Shown in pieces: positions 1-8,439 of a stretch of DNA of 64,000 bases. Origin of the DNA: CAVOHU01 sp963843385. Lineage in GTDB: Bacteria > Acidobacteriota > Vicinamibacteria > Vicinamibacterales > JAKQTR01. Where the stretch lies: NCBI GenBank assembly GCA_963843385.1, contig CAWJJY010000007.1, forward strand, positions 372,001 through 436,000, given 5' to 3'. A program made the translations under genes and the position numbers. The notes below the pieces were generated by a model. It did not search any database. It was not told the origin of the DNA and was given only the letters and a program-made list of their open reading frames with translations. The first letter of the stretch is position 1, and each line of letters starts with the position of its first letter.

Positions 1-491
1 CCATGACCCATGGACATGCCCTCTGGCAACGCGTGTTCCACGAGCTCGCGCCGCGCTACCCGGGCATCGAATCCTCGCACCTGTTCATCGATGCGCTCGC
101 GATGCAGATGATCAAGAATCCCGGGCAGTTCCAGGTGATCGTCACCAACAATCTGTTCGGCGACATCGTCACCGACCTCGGCGCACAGCTCCAGGGCGGG
201 CTCGGCATGGCCGCGTCGGGCAACCTGCATCCGGGCCGCACCTCGATGTTCGAGCCCGTGCACGGCTCGGCGCCGAAGTACGCCGGGAAGAACGTGGCGA
301 ACCCGATGGGGGCCATCCTCTCGGCCGCGCTGATGCTCGAGAACCTGGGACTGACCACCGAGTCGGCCGATGTGGAGTCGGCGGTCGAGTGGGCCGTACG
401 CAGCGGGAACGGCACGGCCGAGATCGGCGGCTCGCTCGGCACGAAGGAAACCGGGGACCTCATCGTCGAGCGCATTCGCCATCGAGTCTGA
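1..491 (+). CDS. Isocitrate/isopropylmalate dehydrogenase family protein, C-terminal part (5' cut by window edge)
   Basis: This is the C-terminal 162 residues of an NAD(P)-dependent beta-decarboxylating dehydrogenase; the rest lies outside the window, and bases 1-2 end an upstream codon. The segment NNLFGDIVTDLGAQLQGGLG carries the metal-binding aspartates of the family and is followed by the nucleotide loop EPVHGSAPKYAGKNVANPMG. The family covers 3-isopropylmalate, isocitrate, homoisocitrate and tartrate dehydrogenases, which differ mainly in an N-terminal substrate loop that is not visible here. The text resembles the LeuB/tartrate-dehydrogenase-like branch more than classical LeuB, so leucine synthesis is likely but not proven. 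A heptamer repeat array starts about 30 bases after the stop. Confidence 0.85.
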   Translation, partial: MTHGHALWQRVFHELAPRYPGIESSHLFIDALAMQMIKNPGQFQVIVTNNLFGDIVTDLGAQLQGGLGMAASGNLHPGRTSMFEPVHGSAPKYAGKNVANPMGAILSAALMLENLGLTTESADVESAVEWAVRSGNGTAEIGGSLGTKETGDLIVERIRHRV

Positions 492-522
492 GCGACGGCC
501 GTACGGCGAATCCAAGGCCCGC

Positions 523-696
523 GGCTGGGGGCTGGAGGCTGGCGGCGGGCGGCTGGCGGCTTGGGGCTTGAGGCTCGAGGCTCGCGGCTGGAGGCTGGCG
601 GCCCACGACTGGCGGCTCGCGGCTGGTGGCTGGCGGCTGGTGGCTCGCGGCTGGCGGATGGTGGCCGGAGGCCACATGCTGGCGGCTCGCGGCCGT
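523..696 (+). repeat. Heptamer repeat array, GGCTSGN type (array 1)
   Basis: The stretch reads as consecutive 7-base units of the form GGCTGGC, GGCTCGC, GGCTGGA or GGCTGGT with scattered substitutions. Because 7 is not a multiple of 3 and the unit contains no stop, all frames stay open and long false reading frames cross it. The G-rich strand is the coding strand of the gene that ends upstream. The rest of the gap, 697-845, shows nothing recognisable. Confidence 0.85.
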
Positions 697-845
697 GCGC
701 CTGTGGAATTCGGCCAGCGACCAGGGACCGGTCGGTTCAGGATGACGCACCCTTGAAGCCGCCCAACGCCCAGCCCCTCAGCGAGTCCGTCATCCAGTCC
801 CATGAGCAACCTCCTCAGCGCCCCGCAGGTCTAACCACTGAAGTC

Positions 846-1865
846 ATGAGGCGCACAGTCGAGATCCTCGTCGCGGGCGTTGCGGTCACGATCCTCGCCG
901 TTGCGTGTGGCAAGAGCGGCGCTCCGGCTTCTCCGGTTTCGCCTGCTCCCGATCCCATTCCCGCTGATGCAACCGGTTGCGCGCGGACCTCGGTTGGTTT
1001 CGCGCCGCTCTCCGAACTCGGAACGGGCAGCTACAAGGCGCAGCCCGGAGGACTGTATCCCGGCGGGGGCTCGACCCGTCCGCCGCCACACGAGATGGCG
1101 GGTCTGGCGCGTGCCCGGTCCATCGTGCCGATGGACGGCAACGGGCAGCCAGCCGCCGGCGGCCGCTACGCCCTGCTGTCGCTGGGGATGTCGAACACGA
1201 CGCAGGAATTCTCGATGTTCAAGACACTGGCCGACGCCGACGCGGCGAAAGATCCGCACCTGGTGGTGGTGGACGGAGCACAGGGCGGCCAGACCGCGCG
1301 ATTGTGGGCCTCGCCCGGCTGCGCCTGCTGGTCGACACTCGACAGCAGGCTCGCGAGCGCCGGCATTTCGTCGAAGCAGGTTGCGGTGATGTGGGTCAAG
1401 CAGGCCGACTCGAATCCCAACACGGGGTGGCCGGCCCACGCACAGACACTCCGCGACGAGCTCAACACCATCCTGCACCTGCTGGCGGCCCGATTTCCCA
1501 ACCTGCAGCTCGTCTATCTCTCCAGCCGAATCTACGCCGGTTACGCGACGACCAGTCTCAACCCCGAGCCCTACGCCTACGAAGGCGCGTTTTCGGTGCG
1601 GTGGCTGATCGAGGATCAGTTGAGCGGCCGATCCGGGATGAACTACGACGCCGGCCCGGGTTCGGTGCCGTGGATTGCCTGGGGACCATACCTGTGGGCC
1701 GACGGCTTGAGGCCGCGCGGCGATGGGCTCATCTGGGCCTGCTCGGATCTGACCGCAACCGACGGCACGCATCCAAGTTCCACCGGGCAGCGCAAGGTTG
1801 CAGACCTGCTGCTGAACTTCTTCAAGACCGACAGCACGGCGCGGGAGTGGTATCTCGGACAGTGA
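846..1865 (+). CDS. Secreted SGNH/GDSL-hydrolase-like lipoprotein
   Basis: This is a predicted lipoprotein of 339 residues. The ATG at 846 was chosen because it begins a classic lipoprotein signal: charged MRRT, a hydrophobic stretch, and lipobox AVAC with the modified cysteine at residue 21. The frame is open further upstream only because it runs through repeat array 1. Near the C-terminus DGTHPSSTGQ (D306, H309) looks like block V of SGNH hydrolases, and the segment around LSLGMSNT could be a divergent block I with Ser in place of the usual GDS. Esterase activity on an envelope or extracellular substrate is an inference; the weak block I leaves room for a non-catalytic role. The gene stands alone between two heptamer arrays. 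Confidence 0.7.
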   Translation: MRRTVEILVAGVAVTILAVACGKSGAPASPVSPAPDPIPADATGCARTSVGFAPLSELGTGSYKAQPGGLYPGGGSTRPPPHEMAGLARARSIVPMDGNGQPAAGGRYALLSLGMSNTTQEFSMFKTLADADAAKDPHLVVVDGAQGGQTARLWASPGCACWSTLDSRLASAGISSKQVAVMWVKQADSNPNTGWPAHAQTLRDELNTILHLLAARFPNLQLVYLSSRIYAGYATTSLNPEPYAYEGAFSVRWLIEDQLSGRSGMNYDAGPGSVPWIAWGPYLWADGLRPRGDGLIWACSDLTATDGTHPSSTGQRKVADLLLNFFKTDSTAREWYLGQ

Positions 1866-1873
1866 CGGCGGGC

Positions 1874-2066
1874 GGCTGGAGGCTGGCGGCTCGCGGCCTG
1901 TGGCTGGAGGCTGGAGGCTGGCGGCTCGAGGCTTCTGGCTTGACGCTCGAGGCCTGTGGCTGGCGCCTGGAGGCTCGAGGCTTCTGGCTTGAGGCTCAAG
2001 GCCTGTGGCTCGAGGCTGGAAGCTCGATGGCCCCGGCTGGCGGCTGGCGGCTGGCGGCTGGCGGCC
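1874..2066 (+). repeat. Heptamer repeat array, GGCTSGN type (array 2)
   Basis: About 27 consecutive 7-base units follow the stop of the lipoprotein gene. Variants include GGCTGGA, GGCTCGA, GGCTTCT, GGCCTGT and GGCTTGA; the last four complete units are identical GGCTGGC copies, as if recently expanded. The segment GGCTCGA-GGCTTCT-GGCTTGA occurs twice, which suggests duplication of multi-unit blocks. The G-rich strand is again the coding strand of the upstream gene. Confidence 0.85.
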
Positions 2067-2230
2067 GCGCACGCCGCAAGGACAGATTCTCGTTCGACTC
2101 TACGGTAGGTTGGTAGGATATTGGCGATGCGGCGGGCGTCGCTGGGTCGACGGCTCACGGCTCGAGAGCGTGCGCCCGGGGCCGCACATGCCGCGTGGCG
2201 TCCTTCTCGCTCTCCGCGGTACCGGTCTAT

Positions 2231-2254
2231 GCCGCCAGCCGCCAGCCTCCAGCC
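2231..2254 (-). repeat. Short heptamer repeat, inverted relative to array 2
   Basis: Three and a half units of the same heptamer in the opposite orientation (GCCGCCA GCCGCCA GCCTCCA) lie just upstream of folE. With array 2 it forms an inverted pair about 165 bases apart that could fold in RNA or single-stranded DNA. Confidence 0.7.
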
Positions 2255-2273
2255 ACCGTCTCTCTCCGTGCAG

Positions 2274-2285
2274 TAAACTAGGCGA
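2274..2285 (+). promoter_or_regulatory. Possible -10 element directly upstream of the folE start
   Basis: TAAACT at 2274-2279 matches a -10 hexamer and ends six bases before the folE ATG, so transcription would begin at or next to the start codon (leaderless mRNA). No convincing -35 was found, and the intervening AGGCGA could instead act as a weak ribosome binding site. Confidence 0.35.
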
Positions 2286-2837
2286 ATGCAGTCTCTCATC
2301 ACACAGCTGCTGGTACAGATGGGTGAGGATCCGGCCAGGGAAGGGCTCCGGGACACGCCCCGCCGGGTCGAGAAGTCGCTGTCGTTCCTGACGAGCGGGT
2401 ACCGCGAGAACATCGACGAGGTCCTCAACAACGCCCTGTTCACGGTGGACTACAGCGAGATGGTGATCGTCAAGGACATCGATTTCTTCAGTCTTTGCGA
2501 GCACCACATGCTGCCGTTCTTCGGGAAGTGCCACGTGGCGTACATCCCGAGAACGAAGGTCATCGGGCTGAGCAAGATCCCACGCCTGGTCGACGTCTTC
2601 TCCCGGCGCCTCCAGGTACAGGAGCGCCTCACGAACCAGATCGCGGAAACGATCCGGGAGAAGACCGATCCAATGGGCGTGGCCGTCGTGATGGAGGCCA
2701 CGCATCTCTGCATGGCCATGCGCGGCGTGGAGAAACAGCGATCATTCTGCGTCACCAGCGCGATGCTGGGAGCCTTCCGCGAGCGGGACCGCACCCGGGC
2801 GGAGTTCCTCGAGTTGATCCGGCGCGTGACGCCCTGA
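2286..2837 (+). CDS. folE: GTP cyclohydrolase I
   Basis: The product catalyses GTP to 7,8-dihydroneopterin triphosphate, the first step of tetrahydrofolate synthesis and the source for queuosine-type pathways. The 183 residues match the usual length of type IA enzymes. The zinc ligands are in place: C71 and H74 in the SLCEHHMLPFFG motif and C142 in HLCMAMRG. The GTP-binding and active-site segments GKCHVAYIP and VIGLSKIPR are intact. The gene is monocistronic here, with a possible leaderless start. No other folate gene is in the window. Confidence 0.96.
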   Translation: MQSLITQLLVQMGEDPAREGLRDTPRRVEKSLSFLTSGYRENIDEVLNNALFTVDYSEMVIVKDIDFFSLCEHHMLPFFGKCHVAYIPRTKVIGLSKIPRLVDVFSRRLQVQERLTNQIAETIREKTDPMGVAVVMEATHLCMAMRGVEKQRSFCVTSAMLGAFRERDRTRAEFLELIRRVTP

Positions 2838-3150
2838 ATGAGAGAACTCGAGCGTGAGTAGTCGAGCGGGTGACCGATCGTCAGGCACCTGAACGGCCGG
2901 CAGGCCGCCCGAGCGAGCGGGAGTCGTCGGCGAGACCAGACGCCGCAGGCGGTCGCGAGCTTCGGCCGCTCGTCGAGGGGCCAGACAGAGTTGCGCCTGC
3001 AGCCCCTGCTGGGCGGCCAGTGTGCCTGATGATCGGGCAGGACCCGCGAGACGGGCGGCGGATCACCGTCGTGGCCTGCCGCACCCTGGCAAGCGGGTCG
3101 CGTTCTCCGGCGGACTGACGGGCAGCGAGCGAGAGCGAGGGTATACTGGC
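2838..3150. other. Intergenic gap without recognisable gene
   Basis: These 313 bases between folE and the next gene hold short open frames on both strands, but none has a convincing start, ribosome binding site or protein-like composition. TATACT at 3142-3147 lies just before the next ATG and could be a -10 element. Nothing else is seen. Confidence 0.5.
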
Positions 3151-3855
3151 ATGGTGCGACGCGCGGCCCTGATCGTGATCCTTGCATCCGTCGCGTTCGG
3201 CCCGCTCTCCGCGCAGGCGCCGAAGGCGAAGCGCCCAGCGGCGCCGACTCCCGCACCTGTCAAGGTCGTCCCGAAGACTGAACCCGCCGAGGTCGACTGC
3301 CCGTCCCCGCTCGGGATCGGCGTAACGACCAAGCGGGTGTTCTGCGATGTTCCGATCGGACGGACCTCGGCTGACGGGGTCGTGATCAAGATTCCCCCGC
3401 ACAAAGGGCCGGCCTATCTCGTCTTCGATCTGCACAACCGCCAGACCTACTCCGAGGAACAGGTGAAGGCCCGCAAGGCCTACGCTCGCCTGACGGCGAC
3501 AATCGGCATCCTGACGATGGACAACACGCTGCTGACACGAGCGATCGTGCAGAACGAGTTCCGGTCGGCCGCCGATCTGTTCGATCGAGTCGCGGGCGGT
3601 GCAGGGCCCTCTGGCGTGAAGGCCGTCGCGCCCACCGGGGAGGAAAGTGTCCGGGCAGAAATCCCCGAAGGGACCAACGAAGTCTGCGTCCTCGGAGAGA
3701 AGCTCAGCGTCAGGCGAGTCGACGGCGATGAGCTCTTCGTGGCGCCGGGGCGTCCCATCGCCCTCATCAGCGACATCAACGTTCAGTACGTGGAGCCTCC
3801 CAGGAAGGTCCCGCCGAAGAAGGCCGCCGTGAAGAAAGCCCCCGCGAAGAAATAG
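3151..3855 (+). CDS. Secreted hypothetical protein with lysine-rich tail
   Basis: The product is a 234-residue protein of unknown function. The ATG at 3151 begins a signal peptide (MVRRAALIVILASVAFGPLSAQA), followed by an Ala/Pro/Lys linker, a globular middle region and a basic tail ending PPKKAAVKKAPAKK. The middle contains YLVFDLHNRQTYSEEQV and a segment around AEIPEGTNEVCVLGEKL, with no catalytic motif I recognise. A GTG at 3154 is an alternative start if TATACT at 3142-3147 is the -10 box. The stop is immediately followed by the ATG of the ypdA-like gene, so the two are probably co-translated. The basic tail may bind nucleic acid or anionic surface polymer, but that is a guess. Confidence 0.7.
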   Translation: MVRRAALIVILASVAFGPLSAQAPKAKRPAAPTPAPVKVVPKTEPAEVDCPSPLGIGVTTKRVFCDVPIGRTSADGVVIKIPPHKGPAYLVFDLHNRQTYSEEQVKARKAYARLTATIGILTMDNTLLTRAIVQNEFRSAADLFDRVAGGAGPSGVKAVAPTGEESVRAEIPEGTNEVCVLGEKLSVRRVDGDELFVAPGRPIALISDINVQYVEPPRKVPPKKAAVKKAPAKK

Positions 3856-4884
3856 ATGCCGGTTCAGCATCGCGATCTCATCATCGTCGGCGCGGGTCCG
3901 GCCGGGCTGGCGACTGCCATTGCCGCCGGTTCGCACGGCCTCGACTACCTGGTGATCGACAAAGGCGGGCTGGTCGAGAACATCTATCGCTTCCCGCGGC
4001 AGATGGTGTTCTTCACGACGCCCGAGCTGCTCGAGATCGGCGGCCTGCCGTTTGTGACGCCCTACGACAAGCCCACGCGGCACGAGGTGTTGAGATACTA
4101 CCGCCGGGTGGTGGACACGTTCCATCTCTCGATTGCCTTCGATCAGGGAGTCTTCCGGATTGCGGCCGGGCAGGGCGTGGTGGACGCGACGCCGGGTTTC
4201 GCCGTGTGGACGCGATCACCATCGGGACAGGAGCGTGAGCATCACGCGCGCGCGGTCGTGCTGGCGACCGGCTACTACGACCACCCGAATCTGCTCGGCG
4301 TGCCGGGTGAGGACCTGCCGCACGTGTCGCACTACTACACCGAGGCGCACCCCTACTTCCGGAAAGACGTCGTGGTGATCGGAGGCGAGAACTCCGCCGC
4401 CGAGGCCGCGCTGGATCTGTTCCGAACGGGCGCGCGGGTGACGCTGGTTCATCGGGGCGCCGCTCCGGGCGGACGAATCAAGTACTGGGTGAAGCCGGAT
4501 CTGGAGAACCGGATTGCGGACGGCTCGATCGTCGCGCGATTCTCGAGCACGGTGCGCGAGATCCAGGCCTCGCACGTGGTGATCGAGCACGAGGGAGCGA
4601 GCGAGCATCTCCGGGCCGACGCCGTGTTCCTGCTGACCGGGTACCACCCGGATTTCGACCTGCTGGCGTCGGCGGGCGTTCACGTCGATCCGGTTCGAAG
4701 GATTGCGACGTTCGATCCTGACACGCTCGAAACCAATGTCCGGAACCTGTTCCTCGCCGGCGGCGTGATTTCGAGCCGCGACACCAGCCCCATCTTCATC
4801 GAGAACGGGCGCTACCACGGCGAACGCATCGTCCGGGTGCTCCTGGAGCGGTGGGCGCCGGTCGACCCTCAGCCTGCGGCCTGA
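3856..4884 (+). CDS. ypdA: YpdA-family FAD/NAD(P)-dependent disulfide reductase
   Basis: The product is a 342-residue flavoprotein of the YpdA family, whose characterised members reduce bacillithiol disulfide with NADPH. The FAD Rossmann motif IIVGAGPAGLATAIA is at the N-terminus and a second dinucleotide motif VVVIGGENSAAEAALDLF is near residue 175. The family signature around YRFPRQMVFFTTPELLEIGG is intact. There is no CxxC redox pair, which fits YpdA and argues against classical thioredoxin reductase. The start abuts the stop of the preceding secreted-protein gene without spacer. A role in low-molecular-weight thiol redox balance follows from the family; whether this organism makes bacillithiol cannot be seen here. 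Confidence 0.88.
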   Translation: MPVQHRDLIIVGAGPAGLATAIAAGSHGLDYLVIDKGGLVENIYRFPRQMVFFTTPELLEIGGLPFVTPYDKPTRHEVLRYYRRVVDTFHLSIAFDQGVFRIAAGQGVVDATPGFAVWTRSPSGQEREHHARAVVLATGYYDHPNLLGVPGEDLPHVSHYYTEAHPYFRKDVVVIGGENSAAEAALDLFRTGARVTLVHRGAAPGGRIKYWVKPDLENRIADGSIVARFSSTVREIQASHVVIEHEGASEHLRADAVFLLTGYHPDFDLLASAGVHVDPVRRIATFDPDTLETNVRNLFLAGGVISSRDTSPIFIENGRYHGERIVRVLLERWAPVDPQPAA

Positions 4885-4989
4885 CACGCTCCGGGGCGCA
4901 TCCGCGACCAGCCCCGTGGCCTTCGTGAGGCAGACGCGCATCACGCGAGCCACATCGGTCTGGCTCGTCCCGCACGCTGTTCTCTGGAG

Positions 4990-5619
4990 TCAGTTCGACG
5001 TCCAGCTCTTGCCCTGGGCGTTGGAGTTCAACAGGACTTTCATCTCGAGCAGTTCGACCAGTGCGTTGCAGCGAGCCGCGATGCCCTGCCGTTCGAGGAG
5101 GGCCTGGCGCTCGACCGGTTCGAGATCCAGGTATTGCGCCAGCGCGTTCACCACGTCATCGTCGGGCATGGTCGCCGGCAGCGGCGGCTCGGTTCCCGCC
5201 AGAGCAGGTGCCACGAGCGTCTCCAGCCGGCGCCGGCCCTGGCGAACGGTCTCGCGGTCGGTGTCCGAGGTGGACTCCGGCAGGTACTCGACGATGGCCC
5301 GGCGGTACGATCTCCCGCTCTCCTCGCCGGTGATGCGAAATCTCACGATGCCGCGAAGGACCAGGTTGTAGCAGCCGTCAGGCCTGCGCTCGACGTGGCT
5401 GATAAGCCCGACGCAGCCGACAGAGTAGACCGGAGGCTGGCCTTCGTACTCGTGCTCCCATCCGGGCCGCAAGAGCGCCATGCCGATCAGCCGGTCCCCC
5501 GCGAGGGCGTCCTTCACCATGTCGCAGTACCGGGACTCGAAGACATGCAGCGGGAGAAACACGGTGGGGAAGAGCACCGCGTCGGGCAGAGGAAAGATCG
5601 GAATCGTGGCAGGCAGCAT
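4990..5619 (-). CDS. LON peptidase substrate-binding (LON N-terminal) domain protein
   Basis: This is a stand-alone LON substrate-binding domain of 209 residues. MLPATIPIFPLPDAVLFPTV followed by FLPLHVFESRYCDMVKDAL is the family's N-terminal signature. The ATG at 5619 was chosen because the domain begins there; the frame is open well upstream, but that part is the antisense of the phosphodiesterase gene. There is no AAA+ or Ser-Lys protease domain, so the protein cannot be a protease by itself. The C-terminal helical region matches the stand-alone YcaF/LonN-type proteins, whose function is poorly known. It is transcribed away from the ugpQ-like gene. Confidence 0.9.
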   Translation of the reverse strand: MLPATIPIFPLPDAVLFPTVFLPLHVFESRYCDMVKDALAGDRLIGMALLRPGWEHEYEGQPPVYSVGCVGLISHVERRPDGCYNLVLRGIVRFRITGEESGRSYRRAIVEYLPESTSDTDRETVRQGRRRLETLVAPALAGTEPPLPATMPDDDVVNALAQYLDLEPVERQALLERQGIAARCNALVELLEMKVLLNSNAQGKSWTSN

Positions 5620-5817
5620 GAGTGTTCCCCGATTCTGGTACGGAACGGCCGGCCAAGTCCACTCGGGCACGAACCGCCACGACTGTGTTCGATCGCCAGT
5701 CGTGCCGGCGATGGAGAGATGTCGGGCGACTGAACGGTGTGGCCGGTGCGGCCGGACGCCGGTACGGCGGCCGACTGGAGGGCACACGGTGCGACGTGCG
5801 AAGATAGGGGCCAAGCC

Positions 5818-6618
5818 GTGCCGACTACTTCGTCCCGACCCGATCGACCATCCGTTTTCGCACATCGAGGGGGCGCCGCCCTGGCGCCTGAGAACACGCT
5901 GGTGGCCTTCGATCGCGGGCTGGCGCTCGGCGCAGACGGCCTCGAGATGGACGTCCGCCTGTCGCGCGACGGGGTCGTCGTCGTTCATCACGACCCGACG
6001 CTCGATCGCATCACGGAAGGCCACGGGCCGCTCTCGGAGCGGACCGCTGCAGAGCTGGTCGAACTGGATGCCGCCTACAGGTTCGGGGTGGATGGCGGCT
6101 ATCCGTTGAGGGGCCGGGGCATACGAATTCCCACGCTCCGGGACGTCCTGGCACGATACGCTGACGTGCGCTGCGTCATCGAGTTGAAGATGGACAGCCC
6201 TGAACTGGCACGGGCGACGATCGAGGTGATCAGGGCTGCGGGGGCCGTCGGCCGCGTCAGCCTCGGATCGTTTCACGGCAAGGCGCTCTCTGCCGCGCGG
6301 GCCGCGGAGCCTCGGATCCCCACCGGCGCATCGACCGACGAGATCCGGCGTGAACTGACGCCCGCGTGGCTTCGGCCGTGGCGCCGCCCGCCGCGCTTCC
6401 AGACGCTCTATGTCCCGGAAAGCTGGACGGGGGTGCGGATCGTATCGCCGGCGTTCATTGCCAGGGCCCACCGCAAGGGCGTCGCCGTCTGGGTGTGGAC
6501 CGTGAATGCGGCAGATGACATCCGGCGGTTGCTGGACTGGGGCGTCGATGGCATCATGACCGATCGTCCCGACGTGGCCGTGCCTGCCGTACACGAGTGG
6601 TATCGAGGTCGCACATGA
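5818..6618 (+). CDS. ugpQ: Glycerophosphodiester phosphodiesterase
   Basis: The product hydrolyses glycerophosphodiesters to glycerol 3-phosphate and an alcohol. The GTG at 5818 is preferred because GATAGGGG lies seven bases upstream and the conserved fold starts almost at once; an in-frame ATG at 5737 would add 27 low-complexity residues. The catalytic motifs are complete: HRGG (H16, R17), PENT (E25), E42 and D44 in GLEMDVRLS, and H57 in HHDPTLDR. WVWTVN and GVDGIMTDRP near the end are also typical. There is no signal peptide, so it acts in the cytoplasm (UgpQ type rather than GlpQ). Its last bases overlap the ATG of the dehydratase gene (ATGA), so the two form one operon. Confidence 0.9.
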   Translation: MPTTSSRPDRPSVFAHRGGAALAPENTLVAFDRGLALGADGLEMDVRLSRDGVVVVHHDPTLDRITEGHGPLSERTAAELVELDAAYRFGVDGGYPLRGRGIRIPTLRDVLARYADVRCVIELKMDSPELARATIEVIRAAGAVGRVSLGSFHGKALSAARAAEPRIPTGASTDEIRRELTPAWLRPWRRPPRFQTLYVPESWTGVRIVSPAFIARAHRKGVAVWVWTVNAADDIRRLLDWGVDGIMTDRPDVAVPAVHEWYRGRT

Positions 6619-7580
6619 ATCCGCCAACTCTTCACGACATCTACGACGCACGGTCGCGCGTGGCTCGCCACCTGCGGCCGACTCCGCTCATCCGGTACCC
6701 GCTCCTGGTGGCGGAGCTCGGGTGCGAAGTGTTCGTCAAGCACGAGAACCACAATCCCACCGGCGCGTTCAAGATCCGGGGCGGGCTCAACCTGGTGTCC
6801 AGGCTCGGGCCCGACGAGCGCGAACGCGGGGTCGTGACGGCGTCGACCGGCAATCACGGCCAGTCGATTGCCCTGGCGTGCGCCCTCGAGCACGTGCCGT
6901 GCACGATCTACGTGCCGGTCGGGAACAACCCGGAGAAGAACGCCGCCATGCGCGGCTACGGCGCGTCGCTGGTCGAATTCGGGACGGACTTCGACCAGGC
7001 CCGCGAGCGCTGCGAGCACGATGCACACGAGAACGGCAGCCGCTACGTGCACCCTGCCAACGAGCCGCTGCTCATCGCCGGGGTCGCCACCTACGCGCTC
7101 GAGGTCTTCGAGGATCTGCCCCGGGTCGATGCGGTGTTCGTGGCCATCGGCGGCGGGAGCGGGGCCTCCGGGCTCTGCACGGTCCGCACGGCGGTGGGCA
7201 GTTCCGCCCGGATCATCGGGGTGCAGGCCCAGCGGGCCGACGCGTTCACCCGATCGTGGCGCACCGGGGTCCGCGTCACCGGAGAGCGGGCCGACACGTT
7301 TGCCGAGGGGATCGCCACGCGCGTGACCTTCGACTACACCTTCGGCATCCTCACGCGCGAGCTCGACGACATCGTGACCCTGTCGGAAGAGGAGCTGTCC
7401 GAGGGCGTTCGCCTGGCACTGCGCGCGACGCACAACCTGGCCGAGGGGGCCGGGGCCGCGCCGCTGATGGCCGCGTGGAGACTGCGCCACGAGCTGGCCG
7501 GCAAGACGATCGTGTGCGTGATGAGCGGCGGCAACATGGACACCGAGCTGCTCAAGCGCATCCTTGCCGCCGGACGATAG
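6615..7580 (+). CDS. Threonine/serine dehydratase-like PLP enzyme (fold type II)
   Basis: This is a 321-residue pyridoxal-phosphate enzyme without a C-terminal ACT regulatory domain, so it resembles catabolic TdcB-type or serine-racemase-like dehydratases rather than biosynthetic IlvA. The Schiff-base lysine is K53 in NPTGAFKIRGG, the substrate loop STGNHGQS follows, and the glycine-rich phosphate loop AIGGGSGASG is near residue 180. It would deaminate threonine or serine to 2-oxobutyrate or pyruvate. The ATG overlaps the stop of the upstream phosphodiesterase gene by four bases, which fixes the start. Exact substrate and stereochemistry cannot be told from sequence. Confidence 0.88.
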   Translation: MNPPTLHDIYDARSRVARHLRPTPLIRYPLLVAELGCEVFVKHENHNPTGAFKIRGGLNLVSRLGPDERERGVVTASTGNHGQSIALACALEHVPCTIYVPVGNNPEKNAAMRGYGASLVEFGTDFDQARERCEHDAHENGSRYVHPANEPLLIAGVATYALEVFEDLPRVDAVFVAIGGGSGASGLCTVRTAVGSSARIIGVQAQRADAFTRSWRTGVRVTGERADTFAEGIATRVTFDYTFGILTRELDDIVTLSEEELSEGVRLALRATHNLAEGAGAAPLMAAWRLRHELAGKTIVCVMSGGNMDTELLKRILAAGR

Positions 7581-7598
7581 GCCCCTCTTCCGCCCGGC

Positions 7599-8297
7599 TC
7601 AGCGGTCGAGTACGCGGCGTGCCTGGCGGAACACCTCGTCGAACATCGCCTCGGTCAGCCGCCCGGTGTTGGTGTTCTGCCGGCTCGGGTGGTACGAGGT
7701 CACCACCACCGCACCACTTCCGAGATCGTGGACGGCCGCGTGCCGGAATGCCGGCTTCGGACGGATCGGGCGTCCCCGGCGGGTCTCGAGCGCCAGCCAT
7801 GCGTCGAACGCCACTCGCCCGAGCGCGACGACCACGCGAAGCCGGGGCAGCGCCCGGGTCTCGGCGTCGAGGTGGCCGAGGCAGGCTGCCAGCTCCTCGC
7901 GTGTCGGCTTGTTGTCGGGGGGCGCGCACCGCGCGGCGGCCGAGATGAACGCGTCGATCAGCCGCAGTCCATCGTCCGCGTGGTCGGAGACCGGCGCGTT
8001 GGCGAACCCTGCCCGGTGCAGCGCGCGCATGAGAAACGCGCCGGAGCTGTCTCCGGTGAAGAGCCGCCCGGTCCTGTTCGCGCCGTGGGCGGCGGGCGCC
8101 AGGCCGAGGACGAGCACCCGGGCCTGGGAGTCGCCGAACCCCGGGACCGGCTTGCCCCAGTAGACCTCGTCCCGATACGCCGCCTTTTTCGCGCGGGCGA
8201 CTTCGAGGCAGTATTGCCGCAGCCGCGGGCAGCGCTCGCACGCGATGATGCGTGCGCGTGCCGCGCCCAGCGCGGACGGTACATTAGTCTGGGCCAT
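7599..8297 (-). CDS. Uracil-DNA glycosylase, family 5 (UDGb type)
   Basis: The product removes uracil and other deaminated bases from DNA to start base excision repair. The 232 residues start at the ATG at 8297. Family-defining motifs are GLAPAAHGANRTGRLFTGD (motif A without the usual polar catalytic residue, as in family 5), WGKPVPGFGD before it, and SYHPSRQNTNTG near the C-terminus. Cysteines in ACERCPRLRQYC are positioned like the first ligands of the 4Fe-4S cluster of families 4 and 5. It converges on the dehydratase gene, with 18 bases between stops. Confidence 0.9.
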   Translation of the reverse strand: MAQTNVPSALGAARARIIACERCPRLRQYCLEVARAKKAAYRDEVYWGKPVPGFGDSQARVLVLGLAPAAHGANRTGRLFTGDSSGAFLMRALHRAGFANAPVSDHADDGLRLIDAFISAAARCAPPDNKPTREELAACLGHLDAETRALPRLRVVVALGRVAFDAWLALETRRGRPIRPKPAFRHAAVHDLGSGAVVVTSYHPSRQNTNTGRLTEAMFDEVFRQARRVLDR

Positions 8298-8400
8298 CGT
8301 TGGAAGGTGGAACCCTGGAGCGTGAGTGGAAACCTGTGTTTGATCCCGCGGCGAGAACCGATCAGGCGCATCGTGCGGACTTGTCAAGCCGCCGGTCCCC

Positions 8401-8420
8401 GGCCGCCAGCCCCCAGCCTC
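8401..8420 (-). repeat. Short remnant of the heptamer repeat
   Basis: A few decayed GCCGCCA/GCCCCCA units lie between the uracil-DNA glycosylase start and the pdhC stop. The G-rich strand is the minus strand, which is the coding strand of pdhC, so the element is downstream of pdhC in sense orientation. Confidence 0.5.
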
Positions 8421-8439
8421 TCACCTCTGACCTGCCGCC

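Noticed and set aside
370..842. Long open frames on both strands through the first heptamer array
   Set aside because: They exist because a 7-base unit without stops keeps every frame open; composition is a repeat, not a protein.
1874..2066. CRISPR array
   Set aside because: The repeats are contiguous 7-mers without spacers, and no cas gene is present.
2870..3118. Possible 82-residue gene in the gap after folE
   Set aside because: Arg/Pro/Gly-rich with no ribosome binding site or recognisable feature.
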